NCBI GenBank assembly: GCA_947253655.1
Contig: CAMYAE010000001.1
Span: forward strand, 124,001-188,000
Length of the DNA: 64,000 bases
Direction: 5' to 3'
DNA from: an uncultured Bacteroidales bacterium
GTDB taxonomy: Bacteria; Bacteroidota; Bacteroidia; Bacteroidales; UBA932
A program made the position numbers and the translations under genes. Every line of letters begins with the position of its first letter. Positions within the stretch are counted from its first letter, which is position 1. The notes beneath the pieces were generated by a model. That model was not told where the DNA came from, made no database searches, and saw nothing but the letters and a program-made list of their open reading frames with translations. Of this stretch, positions 18,075-26,593 are shown one piece after another.

Positions 18075-18231
18075 ATTTTAAATTAAGATATTTAATATAA
18101 ATAAATCTTATTAAACATTTACGAATATAGCCAAAATGCTCAAATGCTGCAATATGGGGCCAAATTTTTCATAACCGCTCTATGATTATGCTATGATTTG
18201 CAGATAATGTGAAATTGTCAAAACAAATCCT

Positions 18232-18239
18232 TATTTTTG
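18232..18239 (+). promoter_or_regulatory. -7 box (TATTTTTG) of nagB
   Basis: TATTTTTG fits TAnnTTTG and lies 28 bases before the nagB ATG. No TTTG or TTG is found at the normal -33 spacing. The gap to the divergent DUF4491 gene (18075-18267) is AT-rich and otherwise shows nothing recognisable. Confidence 0.5.
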
Positions 18240-18267
18240 TAAATATATAAAAATAAAACGAAGTATT

Positions 18268-19062
18268 ATGAGAGTGATTATCCGAGACAACCAGAAAGAA
18301 GGGGCGTTGTGGGCTGCCCGTTATATAGCCCGGAGAATTAACGAGAAGGCGGCACATACCGACAAGCCGTTCGTTATCGGACTTTGCACAGGGTCTACGC
18401 CTTTGCAGACCTACGCAGAATTGATAAGAATGGTCAAGGCCGGCGAGGTGTCTTTCAAGAATGTCATTTCATTCAATATGGATGAGTATGTGGGGCTTCC
18501 GGAGGCTCACCCTGAGAGCTACCATTCTTTTATGCACAAGAATTTTTTCGATCACACCGACCAGAAGCCTGAAAACATCCATATCCTCAATGGGAACGCA
18601 AAGGATCTCCTTAAAGAATGCAATGATTTTGAAAAGGCCATAGTAGCGGCAGGAGGTATTGATCTTTTCCTCGGAGGAGTAGGGGAGGACGGCCATATTG
18701 CCTTTAACGAGCCGTTTTCGTCATTCAGCTCCCGCACGAGGATAGTTACTCTTACCTACGATACAAGGGTTGTAAATTCCAGATTCTTCGACAATGACGT
18801 GAACAAGGTGCCGAAACAGGCTCTTTCTGTGGGAGTTGCCACTGTGACTGACGCAAAGGAGGTGGTTATTATGGGATTCGGTCCTAAAAAGGCAAAGGCC
18901 ATACAGGCCGCAGTCGAGGGGCCTATGAGCCACTACGTCACGCTTTCCTCTCTCCAGGCTCATCCTGCCGGAACGATTGTGCTCGACGAGGATTCCGCCG
19001 GTGAACTGAAATTGAATTCGTACAAATATTTCAAGGCTTTGGAGGAGGCTGAAAAGCTGTAG
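18268..19062 (+). CDS. nagB: Glucosamine-6-phosphate deaminase
   Basis: 264 residues, the normal length for the hexameric NagB enzymes, which convert glucosamine-6-phosphate to fructose-6-phosphate and ammonia in the cytoplasm. The catalytic residues fall at the E. coli positions: Asp 72 (FNMDEYVG) and Asp 141, His 143, Glu 148 (GEDGHIAFNEP). The phosphate loop CTGSTP is also present. It stands alone, with its own -7 box and a clean terminator. It is the only amino-sugar catabolic enzyme in the window and may serve the distant glycan locus if that releases N-acetylhexosamines, but nothing in the sequence ties them together. Confidence 0.97.
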   Translation: MRVIIRDNQKEGALWAARYIARRINEKAAHTDKPFVIGLCTGSTPLQTYAELIRMVKAGEVSFKNVISFNMDEYVGLPEAHPESYHSFMHKNFFDHTDQKPENIHILNGNAKDLLKECNDFEKAIVAAGGIDLFLGGVGEDGHIAFNEPFSSFSSRTRIVTLTYDTRVVNSRFFDNDVNKVPKQALSVGVATVTDAKEVVIMGFGPKKAKAIQAAVEGPMSHYVTLSSLQAHPAGTIVLDEDSAGELKLNSYKYFKALEEAEKL

Positions 19063-19082
19063 TCTAAAATATGGTATTCGAG

Positions 19083-19118
19083 AAAGACCGGAACGGCAAT
19101 GTGCCGGACCGGTCTTTT
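19083..19118 (+). terminator. Rho-independent terminator of nagB
   Basis: AAAGACCGG (19083-19091) pairs with CCGGTCTTT (19109-19117) around a 17-base loop that can pair further internally, followed by a T run. It sits 20 bases after the nagB stop. Confidence 0.85.
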
Positions 19119-19202
19119 TACTGAATAGCCGTAGGTCAAGTTATTTTACAAATAAGGTTAAGTTTTGGGTACGACTAAATTCTGTTGTGCTTTTGTCTGA
19201 TA

Positions 19203-19210
19203 CAAAGGTA
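19203..19210 (-). promoter_or_regulatory. Orphan minus-strand -7 box (TACCTTTG)
   Basis: Read on the minus strand this is TACCTTTG, a full match to TAnnTTTG. It points toward the nagB terminator, and no minus-strand gene lies between 19203 and 19083. The operator-like repeats at 19255-19308 lie just upstream of it. It may be a relic promoter of a lost gene or drive a short RNA. Confidence 0.35.
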
Positions 19211-19254
19211 CATAGGAAAATAACTCGTGTCAATCACAATTAATAATGATTTTT

Positions 19255-19308
19255 ATCTCACCATTTATAATGAGATGAAGTCGGTTTTCTAATTATTTAT
19301 AGTGAGAT
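19255..19308. repeat. Operator-like direct and inverted repeats between nagB and tpiA
   Basis: ATTTATAATGAGAT (19263-19276) and ATTTATAGTGAGAT (19295-19308) match at 13 of 14 positions and are spaced 32 bases apart, about three helical turns. The first copy is also the right half of the palindrome ATCTCA-N10-TGAGAT (19255-19276). A looser copy, ATTAATAATGAT, lies at 19239-19250. The pattern looks like binding sites for a dimeric helix-turn-helix protein, but no such gene is adjacent. Apart from these repeats and the promoter boxes, the 327-base nagB-tpiA gap shows no gene. Confidence 0.45.
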
Positions 19309-19320
19309 TTTAAGTTTAAA

Positions 19321-19351
19321 TTGGGATTTTCTTGAAAAAAACCTAAATTTG
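19321..19351 (+). promoter_or_regulatory. Promoter of tpiA (TTG, 20-base spacer, TAAATTTG)
   Basis: TTG at 19321-19323 and TAAATTTG at 19344-19351 are separated by 20 bases, a good fit to the Bacteroidota promoter. The tpiA ATG lies 38 bases after the -7 box. Confidence 0.65.
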
Positions 19352-19389
19352 TATGATATAGTGTGTATTATCAATAAAGAGTTATATAT

Positions 19390-20145
19390 ATGAGAAAGAA
19401 AATTGTTGCCGGCAACTGGAAGATGAATACTACGGTGCCGGAAGGTGTAGAATTGGCAAAAGCAGTAGCGGCAAAATCAAATGAAGTGCCGTCCGGAGTG
19501 GAACTTGTCGTTGCTCCTCCTTTCACTCACCTTGCTTTGGTGGGACAGGCCCTTAAAGGCTCGAAAGTCGGTTTGTCCGCACAGAACTGTGCAGATAAGG
19601 AGAAGGGTGCATATACCGGTGAAATATCTGTTGATATGCTAAAATCGGTGGGCTGCGGCTATACTATCCTCGGCCATTCCGAGAGAAGGCAGTATTATGG
19701 CGAGACCGATACCAAACTTGTGGAGAAAGTGAAGCTCGCTTTGGCGGCAGGTCTGAAAGTCATTCTTTGCGTTGGGGAGAATTTAGAGCAGAGAGAGGCC
19801 GGGAAGCATTTCGATGTTGTTTCAGAGCAGACGAAGAATGTGCTTTACAATTTCACTGCACAGGATATGAAGAATGTTGTTGTCGCATACGAGCCTGTAT
19901 GGGCAATCGGCACAGGCAAAACAGCCACCAGCGAGCAGGCAGAGGAAATCCACGCCTGCATTCGTAAGGTCCTTGCAGATAAGTTCGGTGCAGCCGTCGC
20001 AGACGATGTGACTATCCTTTATGGAGGCAGCTGTAAGCCGTCCAATGCCAAGGAGCTGTTCGCATGTCCGGATATTGACGGCGGGCTTATCGGCGGAGCA
20101 GCCCTCAAGGCCGACGACTTCATTCAGATTGCCCTTTCTTTCTAA
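19390..20145 (+). CDS. tpiA: Triosephosphate isomerase
   Basis: 251 residues, the normal TIM size. This cytoplasmic glycolytic enzyme interconverts dihydroxyacetone phosphate and glyceraldehyde-3-phosphate. All catalytic elements are visible: Asn 9 and Lys 11 (GNWKMN), His 96 (GHSER), Glu 168 (AYEPVWAIGTG) and the flexible loop 6 that follows it, plus the phosphate-binding YGGS and GGLIGGA near the C-terminus. The gene is monocistronic, with its own two-box promoter and a terminator 21 bases after the stop. Confidence 0.98.
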   Translation: MRKKIVAGNWKMNTTVPEGVELAKAVAAKSNEVPSGVELVVAPPFTHLALVGQALKGSKVGLSAQNCADKEKGAYTGEISVDMLKSVGCGYTILGHSERRQYYGETDTKLVEKVKLALAAGLKVILCVGENLEQREAGKHFDVVSEQTKNVLYNFTAQDMKNVVVAYEPVWAIGTGKTATSEQAEEIHACIRKVLADKFGAAVADDVTILYGGSCKPSNAKELFACPDIDGGLIGGAALKADDFIQIALSF

Positions 20146-20166
20146 TAACGGGCGGATATAAATTTA

Positions 20167-20199
20167 ATGACCGGCAGTCTGCTGTCGGTCATTTTTTTT
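20167..20199 (+). terminator. Rho-independent terminator of tpiA
   Basis: ATGACCG (20167-20173) pairs with CGGTCAT (20186-20192); the inner GCAGTCTGCTG can extend the structure. A run of eight T follows from 20192. Confidence 0.88.
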
Positions 20200-20209
20200 G
20201 AGGCAGCAC

Positions 20210-20416
20210 TGTCATCCAGAGCCTGCGTAGCAGGCGTAGGGATCTGCGGTAACGTATGCTTCCACTGTCATTATGAGGGCTTTAGCCCGTAATAATCTGC
20301 GGTAACGTCTGTCTTCATTGTCATTATGAGGGCTTTAGCCCGTAATAATCTGCGGTGCTCGTTTGTGCAGATCTCTCACTTCGTTCGAGATGACAAAGAA
20401 AGCGTTCGAGATGACA
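20210..20416. repeat. Array of modular hairpin repeats (B-C-C-inverted A)
   Basis: Four units share TGTCAT at one end and TCTGC at the other but have different hairpin cores. Type B is 20210-20247 (core GCCTGC-GTA-GCAGGC). Type C occurs at 20266-20300 and 20319-20353 (core GGGCT-TT-AGCCC). Type A is inverted at 20367-20395, followed by an inverted half copy at 20403-20416. The B and first C units are followed by a common linker containing GCGGTAACGT. The same B-C-inverted A order recurs at 26594-26782. The array fills most of the 443-base gap between tpiA and the next operon; the rest holds only the tpiA terminator and a promoter. Confidence 0.85.
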
Positions 20417-20492
20417 GTGGCGAAAGTTCGTATCTGAAATCCGGAAAGCGCTGTCGGTGTTTCGTGCCGAGTTCAAGGATTATCTGCCGGTA

Positions 20493-20523
20493 TTGGCAAT
20501 GCTGCAAATATTAACTACCTTTG
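20493..20523 (+). promoter_or_regulatory. Promoter of the 20589-26551 operon (TTG, 20, TACCTTTG)
   Basis: TTG at 20493-20495 and TACCTTTG at 20516-20523 are separated by 20 bases. The first gene starts 65 bases after the -7 box. It is the only good promoter seen for the four tightly packed genes downstream. Confidence 0.65.
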
Positions 20524-20588
20524 TGTGATATGGTCCGACTTGCGGCGTTTTGTGGCGGCGTATCGGCCAGGTGAATATCACTATTGAA

Positions 20589-22862
20589 ATGAATAAGAAG
20601 CATTTGATTCTCGGCATAGCAACTGTGGCTGTCCTTATGGCGGTCATTACGGTTTCCGTCATCTGTCTTTATTCCGACAGACCGTCGGGAAAAAAGGCCG
20701 GCAACGTCAAGGCTGCTGACGAATATAAGCTGCTGCCGGCAGTCCCTGCAGATGCAGCTATGGTCTTCTGTATGAAAGACTTGAAAGGTGCTATTTCTAT
20801 TTTTACAGATTCTTCGACGGTGTTCAGTGCTTTCGTAGCGGAGAACGGGAAAAAAGGGTTTCAGAATTTTATATATGCCCTGAAAGCCGCCGGGAACAAG
20901 CTTGGCTCGTTAAAGTCTTCTGATGTAATCGTTTCCGTGCATAATAGCGGAAATCTTGTGCCCATGATGATAATGTCGGCAGGGAATTCTCCGGCTGACA
21001 CAACTTCACAGATAGCTGCGGTTATGGCGATTGCGGATTCGTCAGGCTTGAGCTGCAGGCTTGTGGATTGCAGCCTGATACCGGGGGCGGCAGCCACTAT
21101 TCGCAAGTCTGTGCTGCTTGAGGTGTCCTCTTCGGAAACCTTGCTGACGGCTTCCGTCCGTCATATCGAGAGCGGCACATCTATTTTGGACAAGGATTCT
21201 TTTCCGCAGGCGGCTGCTGCTATGAATGGAGAGGATGCCGTTTTTATATCTCACGGCTATGCCGGAAAATTGATCGGAGCATATCTAAGGAAGCCATATT
21301 CGGCAACTTCCGGATTTTTCGGGAAAGTCGCTGACTGGACGGCACTTGCCGTAAAGGAACACGGTGCCGGCGGACTGACCTTGAGCGGGACTTCCACCTG
21401 CTCCGGAGGGCCGTCCTATTACAGAAACATGTTGGCGGCGACAGAGCCGGGGGAGCCTGTAGTCGCGGAGATTCTGCCGGCCTCTACCTTGTTCGCCATT
21501 ACAATCCCTACAGAGGGTATTTCCGGTTATATAGACTTATATTCAAAATATTTGGACTCTACGGGTAATCTCGACAAACGCTGCAGAGTGGCCGGAGTTC
21601 TTAAGGATTCGGTTGGAATATCTCCGGAGCATTGGGCGAAGAGAATTGATGTCAGAGAGGCCTGCAAGGCTGTAATTATGAATGGCGGAGAGCCTCAATC
21701 AATGATATTCATAAGGCCGGGCAAGAAGGATGAGGATATCTTGTTGAGAGGGACAGGACTTTCTTCGATGAAAGAATATAAGGGCGGGGTCTGCACTTAT
21801 GCTTTTGGAGGATTTGCAGGAGCGGTCTTCGGAAAGGTTATGGAAATTCCCGAAGAGGACTGTTTTATTTTCCGCAACGGCTGGATAATATCGGGAAGCC
21901 GGAAAGCGGTCAGTGCATTTGCGGACGGTAGTTTCGGTAAGGAGACACTTAAAGGCCTGCTTTCTTCTGCCGGATTAGCCTCGAGAGTGCCGGGCAAAAA
22001 TGTATCTGCCCTTGCATATTATTCAGTATCAGAAGATGTTGCAAGTATCGGAAGTATTTTCCGGCCGGTTATGGCTGACGCATTCAAGTCTACATTGTCC
22101 GGTCCTTCATACGAGCCGGTCATTATGTCTGTAAGCGGAGAGGAAATAACCGTTACTGCCCATAGGGTTGATATTTCAATGAGCGGTGCAGTGCCGGCTG
22201 CGGTTAAGGATACTTCTGTCATGGTATCTACGGGGCCTTTCAGGGTCAAGAACAGCGGAACGGGCAGGACAAATCTTTTCGGCCAGTCTTCAAATATGAC
22301 TTTGACTCTGAAAGAGGAGGACGGCAAAGGCATCTGGGGTGTGCCGTTCGGCTCGCCTATATGCGGAGCTGCGGAGAACATTGATTATTATGCAAACGGC
22401 AAATTGCAGATATTGTTTGCCGCAGGCTCGAAACTCTATCTTATAGACCGCCTCGGCCGCTTTGTGAGCCAATTCCCTGTAGAGTTAGGAAAGGAAATTC
22501 TGCTCGGTCCTGGTGTCTATGATTTTACGGGTGCCAAAGGCTATACGGCCGTAGTCCTGCACAAGGATAATACGATAGGAATGTATGACCTGCACGGTCG
22601 GAAGGCTTCATGGTGGAACGGCATAAAATCGTATGACACGATAAAGGGTCTGCCGGAACTTATCGAGGTTAAAGGGAAAAAGTATTGGGTTGTAAGGACT
22701 TCGGTCCAGTCTTTGATCTATGGATATAACGGCGGTGAGCCGATTGTAAAGGCCTCAGGAGACAAGATGATCAGACCTGACAGTGCAATAGAGGTGCAGA
22801 ACGGGAGGGTCAAAGTCACTTGCTATGACGGCAAGGTAAGAAGTATTAATGTTGCAAAATAA
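20589..22862 (+). CDS. Unknown membrane-anchored protein, 757 residues
   Basis: Start set at the ATG at 20589, which directly precedes an N-terminal membrane anchor (LILGIATVAVLMAVITVSVICL); an upstream in-frame ATG at 20550 adds an unlikely extension. The bulk is extracytoplasmic. The region after the anchor (LLPAVPADAAMVFCMKDL) is reminiscent of DUF3352-like proteins, but I am not certain. The last 170 residues (NGKLQILFAAGSKLYLIDRLGRFVSQFP and on) look like beta-propeller or PQQ-like repeats. It is the first gene of a four-gene run, 3 bases before the acyl-CoA ligase-like gene. No catalytic motif is recognised and no function is assigned. Confidence 0.6.
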   Translation: MNKKHLILGIATVAVLMAVITVSVICLYSDRPSGKKAGNVKAADEYKLLPAVPADAAMVFCMKDLKGAISIFTDSSTVFSAFVAENGKKGFQNFIYALKAAGNKLGSLKSSDVIVSVHNSGNLVPMMIMSAGNSPADTTSQIAAVMAIADSSGLSCRLVDCSLIPGAAATIRKSVLLEVSSSETLLTASVRHIESGTSILDKDSFPQAAAAMNGEDAVFISHGYAGKLIGAYLRKPYSATSGFFGKVADWTALAVKEHGAGGLTLSGTSTCSGGPSYYRNMLAATEPGEPVVAEILPASTLFAITIPTEGISGYIDLYSKYLDSTGNLDKRCRVAGVLKDSVGISPEHWAKRIDVREACKAVIMNGGEPQSMIFIRPGKKDEDILLRGTGLSSMKEYKGGVCTYAFGGFAGAVFGKVMEIPEEDCFIFRNGWIISGSRKAVSAFADGSFGKETLKGLLSSAGLASRVPGKNVSALAYYSVSEDVASIGSIFRPVMADAFKSTLSGPSYEPVIMSVSGEEITVTAHRVDISMSGAVPAAVKDTSVMVSTGPFRVKNSGTGRTNLFGQSSNMTLTLKEEDGKGIWGVPFGSPICGAAENIDYYANGKLQILFAAGSKLYLIDRLGRFVSQFPVELGKEILLGPGVYDFTGAKGYTAVVLHKDNTIGMYDLHGRKASWWNGIKSYDTIKGLPELIEVKGKKYWVVRTSVQSLIYGYNGGEPIVKASGDKMIRPDSAIEVQNGRVKVTCYDGKVRSINVAK

Positions 22863-22865
22863 TTT

Positions 22866-24518
22866 ATGGAATTTTCTTCGGTTAATAAATTGTTGGAAAA
22901 GAGTTTTAAAGAAAATTGGGACAGACCTGCCCTTTCCAACTATCAGGGTATCACATTATTCTATAGAGATGTGGCCAGAAGAATAGCCAAACTGCATATT
23001 GCTTTCGAGCAATGTGGGCTAAACAAGGGAGATAAGGTGGCGATTTGCTCTCGCAACCAGGCCAACTGGGGCGTCAGCTTTTTGGCTGCAATGACATACG
23101 GGGCTGTGCCTGTGCCCATACTGCATGAGTTCAAGGCCGGCAATATCCACTATTTGGTGAATCATTCAGAAGCCAAAGTCTTGTTTGTGGACACCGTAAT
23201 CTGGGAGGGACTTTCGGCGGAAGAAATGCCGGAACTTGCAGTGGTAGTGCAGATTAACACTTTTCATTTCCTTTATGCCAGATCTGAGGCCTTGAATAAG
23301 GTCCGTGAGCATCTCAACGAGAGTTTCGGCCGCAGGTATCCGAACAATTTTGAATCCGAGGATTTGCATTATTATATGGATTCTCCTGATGAATTGGCGT
23401 TAATCAATTATACTTCAGGTACTTCTGGTTTTTCTAAAGGAGTTATGGTGCCATATCGTGCTCTGTATTCGAATATTATGTTTGCAAGAGACGCCGAAAA
23501 GCATATGGGAAACAATTCAGATGTCGTTGCCATGCTTCCGTCGGCACACATGTACGGAATGATGTTCGAGTTCCTTTTTGAGATGACGATAGGTGCTCAT
23601 GTTCACTTCCTTACAAGAATTCCGAGCCCGAAGGTCATTATGCAGGCACTCGCGGAAATCAAGCCGGATGTTATTGTAGCAGTTCCGCTGATTATCGAGA
23701 AGATATATAAATCCAAGCTAAAGCCAATAATCGACAAGAAGAGGCTTGTCATGAGTCTGCCTATTTTAGACAGGATGATCCAGAAAAAATTCTGTACGGA
23801 GATGATCGCAGCTTTCGGAGGAAATTTTGAGGAAGTCATACTTGGAGGGGCTGCATTGAATCCTGAAGTGGAGAAGTTCTTTCACACGATAGGCTTTCCA
23901 TACACCGTGGGATACGGTATGACCGAGACTGCCCCGATCATCGGATATGCCCACTGGAACGAGGCCAGAATATATTCTTGCGGAAAGGCTGTAATGAATA
24001 TGGAGGTACGCATTGATTCGCCGGATGCTGAAAATGTGCCGGGAGAACTACAGGTAAAAGGTCCTAATGTCTTCTTGGGATATTATAAGAATGAAGAGGC
24101 GACTAAGGCTTCGTTTACAGATGACGGGTGGTTCAGGACAGGGGATATGGGGGTGATTGACAAGGACGGATATATATATTTGAAAGGGCGTTCCAAGTGT
24201 ATGATACTTGGGCCTAACGGCCAGAATATATATCCGGAGGAGCTGGAAGCATATATCAATAATATTACCTATGTGGTTGATTCTTTGGTGATTGAGGATA
24301 AGGGCGGATTGACGGCCCTGATATATCCCGATTATCATCAGGGCGATTTGGACGGCATGAACAGAACAGAGCTGGAGGCGAGACTTGAACGTGCCCTGCC
24401 GGAGATAAATGCGGAATTGCCTAATTATGCCCAAATCAAGAAGATAGAGTTTATGCCGGAGGATTTTGAGAGGACGCCAAAACGCAGCATAAAGCGATAT
24501 ATGTATCAGAGAAATTAG
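22866..24518 (+). CDS. AMP-binding acyl-CoA synthetase-like ligase
   Basis: 550 residues, cytoplasmic. It carries the ANL-superfamily core motifs: A3 YTSGTSGFSKGV (about 180-191), A5 GYGMTETAPI (about 350), A7 DGWFRTGDMGVIDKDGYI (about 420) and the hinge GRSK. The overall pattern resembles long-chain fatty acyl-CoA synthetases, which activate fatty acids to acyl-AMP and then acyl-CoA. The last Lys region (TPKRSIKRYMY) fits the catalytic A10 Lys. It starts 3 bases after the unknown anchored protein and is followed 9 bases later by the dCMP deaminase. Chain-length or substrate class cannot be read from the sequence. Confidence 0.88.
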   Translation: MEFSSVNKLLEKSFKENWDRPALSNYQGITLFYRDVARRIAKLHIAFEQCGLNKGDKVAICSRNQANWGVSFLAAMTYGAVPVPILHEFKAGNIHYLVNHSEAKVLFVDTVIWEGLSAEEMPELAVVVQINTFHFLYARSEALNKVREHLNESFGRRYPNNFESEDLHYYMDSPDELALINYTSGTSGFSKGVMVPYRALYSNIMFARDAEKHMGNNSDVVAMLPSAHMYGMMFEFLFEMTIGAHVHFLTRIPSPKVIMQALAEIKPDVIVAVPLIIEKIYKSKLKPIIDKKRLVMSLPILDRMIQKKFCTEMIAAFGGNFEEVILGGAALNPEVEKFFHTIGFPYTVGYGMTETAPIIGYAHWNEARIYSCGKAVMNMEVRIDSPDAENVPGELQVKGPNVFLGYYKNEEATKASFTDDGWFRTGDMGVIDKDGYIYLKGRSKCMILGPNGQNIYPEELEAYINNITYVVDSLVIEDKGGLTALIYPDYHQGDLDGMNRTELEARLERALPEINAELPNYAQIKKIEFMPEDFERTPKRSIKRYMYQRN

Positions 24519-24527
24519 TAGAAAAAT

Positions 24528-24938
24528 ATGGACAAGAACAAATTTGACTGCAGCTATATAGAAATGGCGTCCATTTGGGCTAAGAATTCATATTGCAAGA
24601 GGCGTCAGGTGGGTGCTCTGATTGTCAAGGACCGTATGATTATTTCGGACGGATATAACGGGACGCCCTCCGGCTTTGAGAATATATGTGAGGATGAGGC
24701 AGGGGCGACCAAGCCGTATGTGCTTCATGCTGAGGCGAATGCGATTTCCAAGGTCGCCAAATCCGGCAACAGCAGCGAGGGGGCGACTATGTATGTAACG
24801 GCTTCGCCTTGTCTGGAATGTGCGAAACTTATTATCCAGGCCGGTATCAAGAGGGTCGTCTATAAGGATGAGTACAGGCTGACGGACGGCATCGATCTTC
24901 TGAAACGTGCCGGTATCGAGGTGGTCAAATTGGACTAA
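24528..24938 (+). CDS. dCMP deaminase family protein
   Basis: 136 residues. The zinc-dependent deaminase signature is complete: HAE at residues 67-69 and PCLEC with Cys 95 and Cys 98. The surrounding sequence (KRRQVGALIVKDRMIISDGYNGTPSGFEN) is typical of deoxycytidylate deaminases, which convert dCMP to dUMP and feed thymidylate synthesis. It lies in an operon between the acyl-CoA synthetase-like gene and the S41 protease, 11 bases from the latter. ComE operon protein 2-type annotations refer to the same family. Confidence 0.92.
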   Translation: MDKNKFDCSYIEMASIWAKNSYCKRRQVGALIVKDRMIISDGYNGTPSGFENICEDEAGATKPYVLHAEANAISKVAKSGNSSEGATMYVTASPCLECAKLIIQAGIKRVVYKDEYRLTDGIDLLKRAGIEVVKLD

Positions 24939-24949
24939 TAGAGAAATTT

Positions 24950-26551
24950 ATGCAGGAAGACAGATCAAAATTGCTGACGGCGCTGCTTGGCGTAGTTATA
25001 GGAGTCTTGCTTACGATAGTGGTGACTAATATTGCCGGCAGGCCCGGAAAGAAGGTGCGGGCTTCATACGATAATTGGAACAAGCTGAATGTAATACTCC
25101 GCGAGGTGGATAAAAATTATGTGGATACGGTCGACCGTGCGAGCCTGACTGATGCGGCGGTAACAGCCGCCTTGGCGAAACTTGACCCTCATTCTATCTA
25201 TCTTCCGCCTGTGGAATTAGAGTCTTCGGAGACGGAGCTTGCCGGCAATTTCGACGGGATAGGCATCCAGTTCAATGTGCCGAATGATACGGCCATAGTG
25301 CTCGAAGTGATACCGGGCGGTCCTTCGGAAAAGGCCGGGCTTATGAAAGGGGACAGGATAATCAAGGTGGATGACAAGGTTATTGCCGGCGTAAAATTTC
25401 CGCAAGACAGTATGGTGCGCAGGATGAAAGGGCCTGCTGGTACAAAGGTGATTATCACCGTGAAAAGGGACAATTCAGAGATTCCTTTTGATATAACAAG
25501 AGGTAAGATTCCAGTGCATTGTGTCGATGCGGCGTTTATGATTGATGATACAACAGGCTACATAAGGTTGTCGAAGTTTACCAGAGCTACGCACGATGAG
25601 GTATCTTCGGCGGCGGACAAATTGGTGGATGAAGGGATGAGGAGGCTTATTTTTGACCTTAGGGACAACACAGGGGGCTATTTCGATCAGGCACTGCTAT
25701 TGTCCGATATGTTTTTGGAGAAGGGGGATGAAATTGTCTATCTTCAAGGGCGTAGCCGCAAAAAGGAGTCTTTCAAGGCCGACGGCAAAGGAAAATTGAA
25801 GGAAATCGGTCTATCCGTCTTGATAAATGAGTCTACCGCTTCTTCGAGCGAGATATTTTCAGGGGCGATTCAGGATAATGACAGAGGGGTAGTTGTGGGC
25901 AGGCGTTCTTTCGGAAAAGGGCTTGTCCAGGAGCCGATTTATTTTACCGACGGCTCAGGAATAAGAATTACTGTGTCTCGTTTTTATACTCCGTCGGGCA
26001 GGTGTATACAGAAGCCTTATTCCGGTGAAGACTACGATTACGATATATATCGCAGGTGGCTTGGGGGAGAGATGTTTGCCAAGGACAGTATTAAAATTGA
26101 CAGTACCGATGCTTATAAGACGGTAGGCGGCAGGACTGTCTATGGCGGAGGCGGCATTATACCTGATATATTTGTGCCTGTTGACACAAGCAGGGCGTCG
26201 TCTTTCTATTTTAAATGCAATAAAAAAGCCACTCCGATGCGTTATGCTTCTATGGTCTTTGACAGATATAAGAAAGAATTGGGGGCTATAGAAGATTATG
26301 CTGCATTGGATTCTTTTTTGGAAAAGATTGATATTCCGTCCGGATTTATCGCTTTCGCTGCGTCTAAGGACGGTCTGAGGCCGGCTCCCGGAGAGTGGGC
26401 GAGGACTGCACCGTATATGTTGCCTCAGTTGAGGGCGTTGGTTGCAAGGTATTCCAAGCTTGGGGACAATGCGTTCTATAAGTTGTACTTGCCGGTTGAT
26501 GATGTGGTGAAGGTTGCGATTGCCTCCGGCAGCACCGTTGCATTGCAGTAG
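24950..26551 (+). CDS. S41-family C-terminal processing protease
   Basis: 533 residues with an N-terminal signal anchor (about 10-30). A PDZ domain follows (GIGIQFNVPNDTAIVLEVIPGGPSEKAGL, about residues 103-190), then the S41 protease core. The Ser/Lys dyad is clear: Ser 298 in STASSSEI and Lys 323 in SFGKG, spaced 25 residues apart as in E. coli Tsp. The gene product is periplasmic and probably trims or degrades exported proteins by their C-termini. A 130-residue C-terminal extension follows the core. It ends the four-gene operon; the next gene is convergent, with a repeat array between. Confidence 0.93.
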   Translation: MQEDRSKLLTALLGVVIGVLLTIVVTNIAGRPGKKVRASYDNWNKLNVILREVDKNYVDTVDRASLTDAAVTAALAKLDPHSIYLPPVELESSETELAGNFDGIGIQFNVPNDTAIVLEVIPGGPSEKAGLMKGDRIIKVDDKVIAGVKFPQDSMVRRMKGPAGTKVIITVKRDNSEIPFDITRGKIPVHCVDAAFMIDDTTGYIRLSKFTRATHDEVSSAADKLVDEGMRRLIFDLRDNTGGYFDQALLLSDMFLEKGDEIVYLQGRSRKKESFKADGKGKLKEIGLSVLINESTASSSEIFSGAIQDNDRGVVVGRRSFGKGLVQEPIYFTDGSGIRITVSRFYTPSGRCIQKPYSGEDYDYDIYRRWLGGEMFAKDSIKIDSTDAYKTVGGRTVYGGGGIIPDIFVPVDTSRASSFYFKCNKKATPMRYASMVFDRYKKELGAIEDYAALDSFLEKIDIPSGFIAFAASKDGLRPAPGEWARTAPYMLPQLRALVARYSKLGDNAFYKLYLPVDDVVKVAIASGSTVALQ

Positions 26552-26593
26552 GAGTTTTCTTTGCCTTTGCCGTACCTTAACGAATGCCTCCGT

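Noticed and set aside
20210..20416. Repeats at 20.2 and 26.6 kb as a CRISPR array
   Set aside because: Units differ in core, include inverted copies, have a near-constant linker rather than unique spacers, and no cas gene is near.
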